Assembly (NCBI GenBank): GCA_024195265.1
Contig: JAJLRJ010000006.1
Location: 7,165,639 to 7,229,638, forward strand
Direction of reading: 5' to 3'
DNA length: 64,000 bases
Origin: Dendrophyllia cribrosa
Lineage: Eukaryota > Cnidaria > Anthozoa > Scleractinia > Dendrophylliidae
Below the pieces are notes generated by a model. That model saw only the letters and a program-made list of their open reading frames with translations, was not told the origin of the DNA and did no database searches. Positions 24,500-35,770 of this stretch are shown piece after piece. The first letter of the stretch is position 1, and every line of letters starts with the position of its first letter. Position numbers and translations under genes: made by a program.

Positions 24500-27372
24500 C
24501 TTTCAAATTGGCCTAGCGTGTCGTGCGAGGACGATTTGAAATTACGAGCACGATTACCCCGAATTGTACAACATGAAGTCCAGTTACCAATTAATCTTAT
24601 CAATAACAAAATTCGAGATTAAAAAGTTTTTTAGAACATTTTTATTCTTAAAACATCAGGGTTACTAAGGAAACAGCAAAAACTACCAAATTGGTGCGAG
24701 TGCAGCGTAGGTGTCCAATTACAGGTATCCAATTACAAAAGGTTGTAATTGTACAGCTGTAATTGGGCACCCACATGACTGTGCTCCAATTACGTAACAA
24801 ATAGGCGTGTGTATGACCAATCACAATCAAGAATTTTGTTATTGATATGATTATAATTAAATAATAATAATAATATTATTGTGAATTGGTAATTCAGCAT
24901 CTTGAGAAACTGGTTCTCAGCTACAATTTTATTTTGGGTTAAGGTACCATGCCTTGCAATGTATATTTGTTAAAGTCAGATGGTACATCTCAAGTGGAGG
25001 GGTCAAGAATCTAAATGGAATGAGCTGATACCTGCATTTTCATTTCCATCCCTCCCTAACAGATGCGGACCCTGACGGTGAAGTTTATGATGATCCAGTT
25101 ACCACACAACGCAACATAAGTAAACTAAAAGCTGAGATGTCTAAGGCGAAGTGGAATACTAAAACAGTTACAGAGCTTTTGAAATCCACTTTTACTGAAC
25201 GAAGGAAAGCCATGCAAAAGTTTGACGCTGGAAGCAGGATCAAGAAAACACTAGAATGTTACAGATGCTTGAGTCACCAAGTTCAGGTAACTACACATGC
25301 AGTGTCATGTGATTATAGATTATGCAAACATATTTTTGCTGAATGCTTCTCCTCGCCAGACAGATATGAACTGAAAAATAAGTGATCTCAGAATAAATGT
25401 ATACACAGCATACATGTACTGTAGTTTTTGCTGTTTATTCCTTTTGGTCAGAAAAGACTAAAAATATTTATTATTATTATTATTATTACCTCCGTAAACT
25501 TCAGACAAAAATGTTAAACTGTTTGGCCTTAAACATTGAATGGTACCGTGAGCTTTCTCTTTGTTCAAATTAATGTATTTCCAGTTCAGTGTTACTCTTA
25601 TCATGCCATATTTAACAGGAGGATTAAGTGACTAATTGCATGTTGCTGTTAATCTTTATAATCTTATATTTACACCAATGATTCTTTGAAGTTAGTTTAA
25701 TTTATTCTTGTGTCTTTGTCAACCAAAATTTTTGCAGACTGGCCTTGCTGTCCATTTAACTACAGTATAATTCAATCTATTTCAGTTTGAGGTAGAATTG
25801 CTGACTTGTCTAAAGAAAACCTATGACATTGATCTGACCATTGAGGACATGATCACCACATGGAACAGACTGGTTGATCCAATTCTAGAGATGGTACAGA
25901 AAGTGAAGATTCTGAGAACTCTGGAAGAAGGTACCAAGACCCCAGAAAATTTGTACTATACGTAATATTTAGTTTACCCATTCCTTTCTGGTTTGTTTAG
26001 CATTGTACTCTGCAATGCTGTTATTTTGTATCTTCCCAACTTGTAATTCGGAAGATTGGTTAGTAGTTTGTACTATCTCATTTGAAGGTCAACATTTAAA
26101 GTCAATCTGGTGTTGGTATGTGTATCAAACAAGTGGGTATGTTTTTCGTGTACACTGATTGGCTGCTCAGACTTGGGATAGTGCTTCCTATATTCACCTC
26201 TGAGTGTTATTGATTTTGGGCACAAGTTTTTTTCCCATGTTCTCAGAAAAAGTGGGTTAGGCCAATCCACTGGTTTGGTACATATTATTCTACTATTAAA
26301 TTATTATAAAACAATTATTATTCACCTCAATGTCAGTGAATAGAAGTGAATAATAATTACCTCGCCACTTTGTGATATCTCAGGATTTTTTTCCATGTTC
26401 TGTTAGGAATGTTACATATATGCCAGTTTATCCACAGAACATTGACCGGGGTTTAAACTTTCTTATAAACTACTTGGATTTTCCAGGTTGAAGAAACATG
26501 ATAATAAATGCATGTTTATAGTGTACATTACAGTAAAATTAACTTTCATTATTATTATAGATCCCGATAGGAAGGAAATGGTGGCTCTGCAATGCCTCCC
26601 ACTACTGTTTAGACTGCAAAATGTGACCGACACAGAGGCAGGGAAACATCTAATTGTGTTAGTTGAGGTAAGTCTTAATCTACTTTAAAAACCGTTAGGT
26701 TTAACAGCTCTGCAACAGGGCTTTTACAGGACGCCTAACTAAATTAATATATTATTTTTTCACTTGGCTGACCTGACCAAACCTTTTTTTTTCCGGGAGT
26801 GCTGGGATAAAGAAAAACATTACTTTCATCTTACATTTTTTAGTTAAAGTATTAAAGTGCAGTGCACATGTATAATAGCTTCAATAAAGCTTAGCTTGTG
26901 TAAACTTGATTTAATTTTTCATGCCTACATGTACTTGTTACAAGAAGGATTTATAATTCATAATTTCAAGACTGCATTTTGAGGCAATTAAAGAACTCTT
27001 TTTCTACAAAGAGACCAATAAATAGGGTCTTTAATTGTGCTTTATTTGTGTTCTTTACAGAATGGTGACTCCATTGAGGCTGCCAAGGAAAATGCCCCCA
27101 CTTCTTCACCATTTCTTTTGTTCTACCAAGGAAAACAGGTCATCCTAATGCAAAACAACAAAACGCAGTTCATGGAAATATCAGATGCAGTTGGAGTAGC
27201 AAGGGGTGTTATTTGCTTACTTGGGATTTATTATATTTTTCATTTAGAATATCCCTCGCCAGCCAGGGGAGCTTTCCTGTTCTTACAAGAACATGTTTTT
27301 CACCATTTTCTGTCCAGGAGACCACTAAGGTATGCCACACGCTTGGCGGAGCTCAGGCTTCCAACTGTTTAA
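22112..27372 (+). CDS. PB1-like / SAMD3-like accessory protein of the inner element
   Basis: Eight exons with consistent phases can be read: 22112-22126, 22657-22857, 23570-24031, 24311-24410, 25063-25286, 25786-25930, 26561-26667 and 27061-27372. The total is 1,566 nt, or 521 residues and a TAA, with no internal stop. The N-terminus reads as a PB1-like fold (VFLLDDKFMFNVTKVFKI ... DWQEYIDIKD ... KLRLVL). A Ser/acidic linker follows. The middle (FLAKDLIQKYPCLRE ... FKNW ... LKRQLQRKFENM) and the C-terminus (FYQGKQVILMQ ... GVICLLGIYYIFHLEYP) match the pattern of proteins annotated as SAMD3-like in fish and cnidarians, many of them transposon-linked. A role as DNA-binding or regulatory partner of the neighbouring transposase is inferred from linkage alone. 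Confidence 0.82.
22553..22579. repeat. G27 homopolymer
   Basis: An uninterrupted run of 27 G lies in intron 1 of the PB1/SAMD3-like gene. Its length is likely unstable and may be set by sequencing. Confidence 0.95.
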
Positions 27373-28789
27373 TGTTTATGGCAGGGTGACGTTGAAATTT
27401 GAGATGAAAATCATGAACAATTGAGTTAAATGTTATCCTTGTACTGGTTATAAACAGGTTTTACTTGAACATTGTTGTGTAAACTACAGTAAATTGGTGT
27501 GAATTAGTCTGAAGTTAGGGAACTTTCTCTGCACTTGACAAAAGAAAATGCAGATCTAAGACATCTACATTGTATGTTTTGATATTATTGGGCAGATTAA
27601 ATTAATTCAGTTTGCTTACAAAGTATGTTTACTTAATATTTTTAAAATGGATGTAAAATTCACTGTATACATGATTGTATGTAGTGATTTTCACAATTTT
27701 GTATTTATGTAAAGTTAGAAGGAACATGTACAAAGCATTTCAAACAATTAATGATGTACGCATGCAATAGTGCTTAATTGAATACCTTGATTAAAGATGT
27801 TTCTGGTTCGTGAATGTGCTGTGTATACGTTTTAAATAACATCGCATTTTGGAACTGCAACATGCAGTCATATTCAAGAAAAAAATATGAGCACTGTGAT
27901 TTCAAGGGCATATTTCAAATTTGCTGAAAATGGGTCAAGTTGGTAATTTTATTTGTTCCTTAATTTAAAGCAATTCAGCTTAAAAATAAGGAACAGTTCT
28001 GTGATTTAAGAATATAGCTTTGTGATTAAAGTACATTTAGCTGCCTTGTCTTAAGGAAGATCCATCCTCAAAATTGGGAAATTGTATCTTAATGCTTAGC
28101 CCTAATATAAGTATTAGGATGCCTTGTATTGGGTATGGGAGGTCCTTAAAAGTAGAAAAAACAGCCCCCTGTTTCCAGAGTACAATCTCTTTGAAATAAG
28201 GAACCAGGATTCCCTATTTTTAGTATGGCATTCCTCAAAATTGACAGAACAGCTCCTTTATTTGAGGGTACAATACACCTTAAAATAGGGAAATGCTTAG
28301 CCCTAATATAAGTATTAGGATGCCTTGTATTGGGTATGGGAGGTCCTTAAAAGTAGACAAAACAGCCCCCTGCTTCAAGAGTACAATCTCTTGAAATAAG
28401 GAACCAGGATTCCCTGTTTTTAGTATGGCATTCCTCAAAATTGAAAGAACAGCTCCTTCATTTGAGGGTACGATACACCTTAAAATAGGGAAATGCTTAG
28501 CCCTAATACAAGTGTTAGGATGCCTTGTATTGGGTATGGGAGGTCCTTAAAAGTAGAAAAAACAGCCCCCTGTTTCAAGAGTACAATCTTTTGAAATAAG
28601 GAATCAGGATTCCCTATTTTTAGTATGGCATTCCCTCAAAATTGAAAGAACAGCTCCTTCATTTGAGGGTACGATACACCTTAAAATAGGGAAATGAGAA
28701 TTCCTTATTTTAAAGAAGTTGGTCCTTGCCTGTCTGACGCAAATTTAAGTACTATTTACCCTTATTTTAAGTAATTGATTTTTGTAGTG
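27373..28789. repeat. Right flank and subterminal array of the inner element, about 200-bp units
   Basis: After non-coding DNA to about 27955, repeated words such as AAAATAAGGAA appear. A unit containing CTTAGCCCTAATA starts at 28095, 28296 and 28496 (period 200-201), nearly identical in three copies, then decays to the terminus. The units differ from the 175-bp units of the left end, but both are rich in short motifs ending in TTAAG or AAATA(A/G)GG. Confidence 0.85.
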
Positions 28790-31700
28790 TACTAGAAAGA
28801 CAACAAGCGCAGGAATGTAATAGACGTGCCACAAGAAGCTCTCGGAGGCAGTGTAATGTAGAAATCCCCAATGATTTACGAGTAAGTCTCATAATTCTTC
28901 TTCTATATTAAAAAGGGTTTGGTTAGCCTTGTTTTTGCTCGAAACTCATGCATCTAGTTTTCACGTGTCTTCAAAGACGCCGCCAACGTGGCTCCGACCG
29001 CTTTGACCCGATAGCAGAATACAAATACTGATCGAGGTTGTTATGTTCGAAGTATCAAGGATTAAGGTTACTGAAATGAATATCTAAGTTACAGAACACA
29101 GGGCCACTAATTTCTATACCACTGAATAACAACAGTGCCCAGTACAGTTTCCCTTTCACATCTATTGTCTATTTTTACGGCTTATCTGAAATAACGTGAC
29201 AAATTGCGTGACACATTTAAAACCTTTATAAATCTGAAGCAGAACATTGTTAAGACCTGAAACTTTTTGTGAAAGATTATAACACTTGTATCTACATACC
29301 ATTTTAAAAACAGCTTTGTAGGATAAATAGTTTAGATTTTAGAATTTTTATGACGTCATGTGAAAACCAATATATTTATAGAGTGTGAACTTGTTCAATA
29401 TTTTATCCACTAGCAAAGTCAAGTCATGTCTCCAGCTAGAGGGAGGAGGTTGTTTTTTCTTCTGTGAAGGCTGTTTATATTTTATCAAAGCCATAAGTTT
29501 ACATGTACATATACAGTCTGTACCTTGTTCCTTTCAGGAATTCTTCCGTTGTAGATTTTTGCATTATTGGATTTTATCATAGTACATTTTACATCTAGTG
29601 TTTTCTCTTTATTTTTCAGAAGCGCTTTCGATTCATTTACAATAAGTTGGTGGAAAAAAGATTAACCCAGGGTTTTAATGTTAATGAAGGGTATGTCTTT
29701 CACACTGTACTATTGTAGTACATGTATTATGTTCATAATTTTGCCTTCCCTTTTCTATTCAGTTTTGGAAAGTGAAACCAATGGTATACATGAGGCAGGA
29801 TGATTTTTAAGGCATTTCAAAGGATGTGCGGGATCAGTAGCAATGCATTTGATTTTCTTACAGCAGAAGTGGGGACTGAATTTGATAAAAATATTCTACA
29901 TGTAGCTATGAACTTCACCATTGCTTTACATGTGCATATATATATATGCATGTAAAAAAAGTACATGACTTGTACAAATGTACTGCTCTCCCAACATTAA
30001 ATAACTTAACACTGACTGATTAGATACTTATATAGTGTTTAAAATACTTGTAATTTAGATTTTCATTGCAAGTAATAATACTTTAAATTTCCCCGGGTTA
30101 GGCTAAAAATTTACAGTGTACCCAACATGGTTATTTTCTTTACAGTCCCCATGAAGAGAGCAACCAGGAGGTTTTCACAAAAATTAAAGAAATATTGAAG
30201 AAAGAGCATGGTGGAGAAAATTGCCCATGGACTGACTTGCAAATGGAGGGTACGTGTGTAATTATCATTATGTGTTACTGAAGCAATAGTTTGTTGTCCA
30301 TTTATTACTATAGAGCTGTTTCATTTCAAAATTCTACTAAAAATCTGGTTACACTGTAGTTCATGAAAATGCATAGACTGCAAAACATTGTCATGAATCA
30401 TTTTAAAGTGGGTTTAATGGTTTATAGAAAATACATGTAGACTCCAGTCCTTTATGGCTTCACAGGTAACCAGGACAATGTAATATGTTGGAAAATTTAA
30501 AGGCTTGTAAAGTTAAAAAACAGCCATGCTACACTACTGCTAAATGGAGGTTGGGGGTCTGGGATGTCCAGGGACGTCCACTGGAAGCCAGCCAGCCCCC
30601 AAGGCCTAAATATACCACTCACATGACTGGCAATCCTCGCAACCTACAGTTATAGTCATGAGCTCCAACACAAGACTTTCAAGTACCCACCAAATTTGCT
30701 ACTAAGCAATGGCGAAATACGTGTAGGGGAAGGAAGGGGTGGGCAAAAAGACAAACTCTGTGGTAATAAACACCCAACCACGTGCTCGCACTGATCCTGA
30801 GATCTGAGCATGCACTGAATGCAAGTGCAAACTGCTCTTTGTTGTTAACTTACAGTACAATGTAGTTCTGCATTTTACTGCATATATTTTTATTGTTTTT
30901 GTGACTTTTAGGACAACTTATACTTACATGTAGTTTACAGTGATACATGTATGTATATATTTTTTAATTCAACAGGGCAGTTCTTTCGCTATTACAAGAC
31001 TCTCAAGGAACGAAGCAGAAGAATTGAAAAGGGAAAAAACGAGGAGCACAAAGCTCTGTGTAAAAAGAACAGGCGTCTTCTAACTGTAAGTTTATAAATA
31101 TTATAGTAGATTTCATGCAATTTTATTCACTTTTTGCCTTTTGGGGGAAGCAGCTCATGCTCATGAGTTGTCTAATTTCTTTTAAATATTGAAGGGTTGC
31201 CTGGAAATAAGCCCTAAGTGACTTCTGATAAACTGCTAAATTCTCCTTCCTAATTGCCTTGTATTTCATTGTGAAACACAGGGAGAATTTGACGTTACGT
31301 ACATCAAGTCACTCAGGGCCTAATATTCCGTGCACCCCTTCAAATGTTATTACTGTAATTGAAGCAGCTGCAGACAAAGTTACAATTACTGTAGTTTCTG
31401 TTCTATGGGATGACTTGTTAACTTCTACTTCCTACTGTACTTTTTATAAACCAGGGTATATTTTTTCGTTAAAAAGCGGTGAAATGAACAACTTTTATTG
31501 GCAAAAATAGGCTGCCACATCTCCATTATTTTAATCATCACCAATTTTACCAATCAACTTCTATCCAATATTGGAAACATCTAGAATCAGGTCAGGAGAC
31601 ATTAAAATCTGTAAACATCCTGCTGACTTTAACCCCCAGGGGAAAACAATAAAACATATTGTTCGAGATAGCATGGGTTCAAATTATATGGTAGTAATTG

Positions 31701-32417
31701 ATTAAGAAAGCGGTCCCAGAGAAATGGGTCAGTGTTAGAGTTAGCAAGGTTTTTGAGTTATCTCAGGGTTCTATACTGTAGTGTTTTTTAATAAACATTA
31801 TTTCTATTTCACACATAACACTGTACATGTATGTGCAACCACTTTACACAACCAATTCATGTTAATTTTTGCTGGTAATAAACTATGTTTCATTGTGACT
31901 ATAATAATTATTACAATGTTTATTTTTCTTCAACAGAAACTTGAACGGCGCTGTTCTGGCTATGACTTGTTGAAATCCTCATTGTCTGCGAGAGACAGAA
32001 AATCATGTGAGGAAATTCTCTTTGTAGACTACATGAGTAGCGAAGAGAGCAGTTATGAGGATGAGGAAGACCCCATCACAGGGGAAGCCAGTCAAAGATT
32101 AGTGGGCTATTCCACAAGAAAACTCGCATGGGAAAGGCAAGCTTTATCTAATATAAAAGCAAGGTTAGACCGAGCACATACGAAAAATTTAACACCACAT
32201 GCCAGACAAATGGCAAAACCAAGAAGTGTGGGAATTGATTCAGAAAGGCCTGCACCTGAAGGCCCTTCTTGGGCTGTCAGACTACCACAGGCCACTGTCA
32301 GCCAGCCTGGAGAGACCACCACAAGCACTTAATAAGCTGTACAGATAGAACATAGTCTGTTACATGTATGTAACTTTTATGCATCAATCCATTCCAGCAG
32401 TGACCACTTCAGTGATT

Positions 32418-32783
32418 TACTGTATTTCCTCGAATAATAGCATTCCCTCCATTCCTCCCTCCCCCATCCTTTGATGGAAATATTTAAAAGAATAGCCTCC
32501 CTCAATTAATTGCCCCCCATCCCCTCCCCTTTCATAATTTCGCACCTTCCCAGTCAAGTTACAAATTAAAGCACAATGTTTCATATAGTTTTCGTATATC
32601 TTTTTTTTATTTCTTGGAGCTCAGTCTAATTACTGTAGCACTCTACATGTACATGTACCAGCGAGCAATAATAATTATTTGAATAATCAAGCCCTCCACT
32701 AATCACCTCCCCTCAAATAATAGCCCCCTTTTGGAGTGAAAAAAATGAATAATTGCCTGGCTGTTATTCAAGGAATTACAGTT
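32418..32783. mobile_element. MITE downstream of the outer accessory gene
   Basis: The left end ACTGTATTTCCTCGAATAATAG and right end ATTCAAGGAATTACAGT are inverted with a few mismatches. The interior is pyrimidine-rich at the left (CCCTCCATTCCTCCC) with internal copies of CAAATAATAGCCCCC. It is non-coding. Confidence 0.6.
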
Positions 32784-33151
32784 AATGTTAATGGATATTT
32801 AAGTGTACCCTGATGCATTTTGCACCATATTTGCTTTGATATGAAAAGAAGGTCATTGAAGAAAAAAGAATGTGGCTTTTCTGAAATCTTGGTGAGATTA
32901 CATGTATGAGATAAATTAGCACAATAGAAGAATGCTGAAATTAGTACACTGTAACAATGTGTTCATTATATTAACAGGGTTTTGTAAAATCAGGGTCAAT
33001 TGTCCCATACCTTTATAGTTAACTATAACTGAGCTGTAGAAAATAGTGTTATACCACTCTGAGGGTTCCACTGTATAATAGATGCACCCAGAACATTTTG
33101 GGTGGAAATGGGCACTGCTGGAAGTTATTGATGCATGTATATGTACATTAA

Positions 33152-33727
33152 AGTGTACCTAACCCCCCAATTTTTTTTTTCGCTTAATTAAATCCTCTTG
33201 TTATGTGGAGCATTTCTTCACAAACATTTTTTGATTTGGTCAAATCCTCGATTTTCTGTGATTTTTTTAATTCGACAAAAGTTTTGTTCAAGTTCGAGCA
33301 AAGGAGGGGTCTGGGACGAACCGGAGCTGTGACGTCATGTGATGCCAAAACAAGAGCCAAAGAATCCAGTGCCGCTCTGTTGTTGTGTAATGTAATGTGA
33401 TATACCTAGAGACTCATCTTTTTTATTGCTACAACCAGGAGCAACGCAACCGGTGGGCATTTTTCTCAGTTCTACGGATGTAGCTGCCCTGATAGAGATC
33501 GTGGGAAACACGACTTCTTGTTTTGACGTCACTATTCCGATGCCCCTCTACAATAATTCATGCTCGGACTCAAACAAAAATGGTGTCGTTTTTCGCCCAA
33601 TTTCACATACTTCAACGGGGCACATAAAATCAAGGATTTAACCGAATAAAAAAAATAGCGAAGAAATACTCCACATAACAAGAGGATTTGATTAAGCGAA
33701 TAAAATTTTGGGGGGGTTAGGTACACT
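33152..33727. mobile_element. Non-autonomous element with TTAA target duplication and long TIRs
   Basis: AGTGTACCTAACCCCCC at 33152 is inverted at 33727, and the inverted match runs about 70 bases (including AAATCCTCTTGTTATGTGGAG). TTAA flanks both sides (33148-33151 and 33728-33731). TTAA duplication is characteristic of piggyBac-type insertion, but the terminal triplet is not the usual CCC, so the superfamily is tentative. The interior holds a THAP-like coding fragment on the minus strand. Confidence 0.75.
33335..33460 (-). pseudogene. THAP-domain start fragment
   Basis: From the ATG at 33460 the minus strand reads MPTGCVAPGCSNKKDESLG, the typical opening of a THAP zinc finger (C2CH: Cys-x4-Cys near the start). 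It soon runs into low-complexity sequence and a stop, without the distal CxxH. THAP domains bind DNA and are common in P-element-type transposases and cellular regulators. This is probably a captured exon start or relic. Confidence 0.45.
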
Positions 33728-33731
33728 TTAA

Positions 33732-35073
33732 ATAAATACTGTGCTATAACTTTTATGGTAAATGTGGTATCTTTCAAAAACAATTATGTCAACTCTGAAG
33801 ATCAAGGCAGCATGATCTATAAACTATGCCATTAGTCATAGTAGCAGACATCTTGGGGAAAAAAGGAATTTTAGTTTAGGTTTCAAACTAAAATTGATGT
33901 TTATAACATTTTTTTTGGCATTGATAAAAGCAAAAATAAATTCAGAGTTGGCATATTATTGGAAGCCACATTAAATCTGTCTTATAAAATGTCATTAAAA
34001 GGCTGTAGAAAGGAATGTTACCAACACAAATACACTTTATTGTAATATGGCATTTTCACCAAAAATGTTGTCTTTTTGCACCAAAAAAGACCTAGTTTTC
34101 AGACTATTGCCAAGTGTAACTGCAAGACATTCAATAAGCCATCCCAAAAAAATATTTTAAACACTTTTTTGGCCAGAAAGGGGATTTTGTTGATTAGTGT
34201 TCTTAATTTTTTATGGCTGTGTAAGTATTTATTGTAAAAACAAACTATGTGCAAAAGAATGCCAATGAGGCCTTCTCTTGTAAAGATTTGTAATATTGAA
34301 ATTGGCTGATATAATTTTGCCCTTGTTTTAGGTAACTATATTGCAATAAACAGATAGACAGATTGACAATGTGTAACAACATTGATCTCACTATTAAATT
34401 TTTTATACTTGAGAGTTACAGTTCTATATTTATAACTTAATTTACAAGGTATATGAGTGAGATGACTTAGTTTGACAGACATGTACATATTGCCTAGATT
34501 ATAGTGTAGAGGTGTGTGACATTGATGTTAAATTAGATTTTTAGACTTGATACTTTTATAATATTATATATAGTATATGACAGAATTTTACAGTTTTTCT
34601 ATATATTTATAACTTTTTTATGAGTGGGAAGATTGTTGCTTAATATGTCTTATTTCAGATTTTTTAATGATACTGTAGACAAAACATAATACTATAGAAT
34701 AATTCAAATATGAAAAAGGCGAAAAAGAAAAGAAGATATGAAGTTAAGCATGAAACATTTTTATTCCAGTTACAGTTACATATTCATTCATTTTGTCAAT
34801 GTCAATATATTTGCTTGTTAATTAGAAGAGAATTGCTATTAAAATGTTTCTGTTAGTGATCATGATGAGTGATGGTACTTTGTTTACTGTGTGAATTCAG
34901 TGCAGGCAACACTGGTTTATAATCCTTATGAAATACTTGTTTCAGACACATTTTGCCTTAATTATCTAGGGCAACCTCGTTCCCATGGTCTCTCTGGTAG
35001 GAAGAAGAGACACGGCCTGGGAATGAGGTTGAAATCTAGGGATCTTAAATGTGGCTGAAACAGATTAAAATGA
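33732..35073. other. Non-coding interior near the right end of the outer element
   Basis: The stretch is AT-rich with no supported ORF, and no repeat is clear by eye until the fold-back structure begins at about 35074. Confidence 0.5.
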
Positions 35074-35742
35074 CATTAAACTTGACTTAGTCTTGTCTTA
35101 AACCTAAGTTTAGTGAGGTTTAAGTTCCTGTTTAAGCAACTTAAACCTAAGTTTAGGTTTTGCTTAAACCTACATTAAAATAACTTAAGGCTCAAATTTA
35201 ATGCAGGTTTAATGAAAATTAAACAATTGTTTAAGACAAATTTAATGTTCATAAAATGGAACTTAAATGTTAGTTTCAGACACGTTTAAGATCCACTAAA
35301 TGATAGTTAAAACTTTGTTTAAGATACATTTCATTTAGATTAAATGTAAGTTAAATGTTTGTTTTAGACACGTTTAAGATCCACTAAATGATAGTTAAAA
35401 CTTTGTTTAAGATACATTTAATTTAGATTAAATGTAAGTTAAATGTTTGTTTTAGACACGTTTAAGATCCATTAAACAACACTTAAACATTTATTTAAGA
35501 CTTATTTAATGTTCATTAAATATAACTTAAATGTTAGTTTTATACACGTTTCATTTCTATTAAACGACACTTAAACAATTGTTTATGGCACATTTAAGAT
35601 TCATTAAACCTGCATTAAATTTGAGCCTTAAGTTATTTTAATGTAGGTTTAAGCAAAACCTAAACTTAGGTTTAAGCTGCTTAAACAGTAACTTAAACCT
35701 CACTAAACTTAGGTTTAAGACGGGATTAAGTCAAGTTTAATG
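35074..35742. repeat. Long inverted repeat (fold-back) at the right end of the outer element
   Basis: The arm at 35074-35214 is the near-exact inverse of 35602-35742 (about 141 bases each, sharing for example AACCTAAGTTTAGTGAGG). The loop of about 390 bases itself contains a tandem pair starting GTTTAAGATCCACTAAATGA (near 35285 and 35368). The right terminus is thus strongly palindromic and rich in TTTAAG/CTTAAA words, in contrast to the direct array at the left end. Confidence 0.88.
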
Positions 35743-35770
35743 ACGCTTAAATTAGGTATTTCGCCTAGTG

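Larger units (their letters stand above)
15357..28789 (-). mobile_element. Inner CACTA-type transposon nested in the outer element
   Basis: The left end starts CACTACAAAAATCAATTACT at 15357, and the right end, ending at 28789, is its exact inverse for 23 bases. A 2-bp TA duplication flanks it (15355-15356 and 28790-28791). Excision in thought restores an uninterrupted reading frame in the host gene, which fixes the boundaries independently. The element is 13,433 bp, has tandem subterminal arrays at both ends, and encodes a transposase (minus) and a PB1/SAMD3-like protein (plus) in head-to-head order. Its termini and proteins differ from those of the outer element, so the two belong to different families within the CACTA/Mirage/Chapaev group. 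Confidence 0.95.
15210..32332 (+). pseudogene. Outer-element accessory gene, disrupted by the nested CACTA element
   Basis: The ATG at 15210 opens a coiled-coil-like N-terminus (MASHDAIQERQ, then LDEKNHNLQEENHKL). At 15356 the inner transposon interrupts exon 1. Directly after its right end and one TA copy, the same frame resumes at 28792 (LERQQAQECNRR) to the donor after 28881. Further exons with compatible phases are 29620-29690, 30146-30249, 30976-31085 and 31937-32332. Removing the insert leaves about 305 codons with no stop. The middle has a basic helical region (FFRYYKTLKERSRRIEKGK); the C-terminus has an acidic patch (YMSSEESSYEDEED), then a WERQAL...LDR segment and SWAVRLP. It weakly recalls the C-terminus of C14orf93-like proteins, which I cannot confirm. 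By analogy with En/Spm it may be the second protein of the element. As it stands the gene is knocked out. Confidence 0.8.
9423..35770 (-). mobile_element. Outer giant CACTA/EnSpm-type transposon (contains a nested element)
   Basis: The termini are inverted: the left end begins CACAAGGCGAAATGCC and the right end, read on the minus strand, begins CACTAGGCGAAATACC. About 21 of the first 25 positions agree. A 3-bp duplication TAT flanks it (9420-9422 and 35771-35773), and the uninterrupted paralog at about 3250 has a single TAT. CACTR termini and a 3-bp duplication are the established hallmarks of the CACTA/EnSpm superfamily. Without the nested element it would be about 12.9 kb. It encodes a tnp2-type transposase on the minus strand and a divergent accessory gene on the plus strand, with subterminal arrays at both ends. 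Strand is given for the transposase. Confidence 0.93.

Noticed and set aside
24311..24622. 103-codon ORF as a separate gene
   Set aside because: Only its first 100 bases are an exon of the PB1/SAMD3-like gene; the rest is intron read through the GTGAAG donor.
26290..26380. Short inverted repeat AATTATTATTCAC / GTGAATAATAATT
   Set aside because: Too short and AT-rich to call a MITE with confidence; no target duplication seen.
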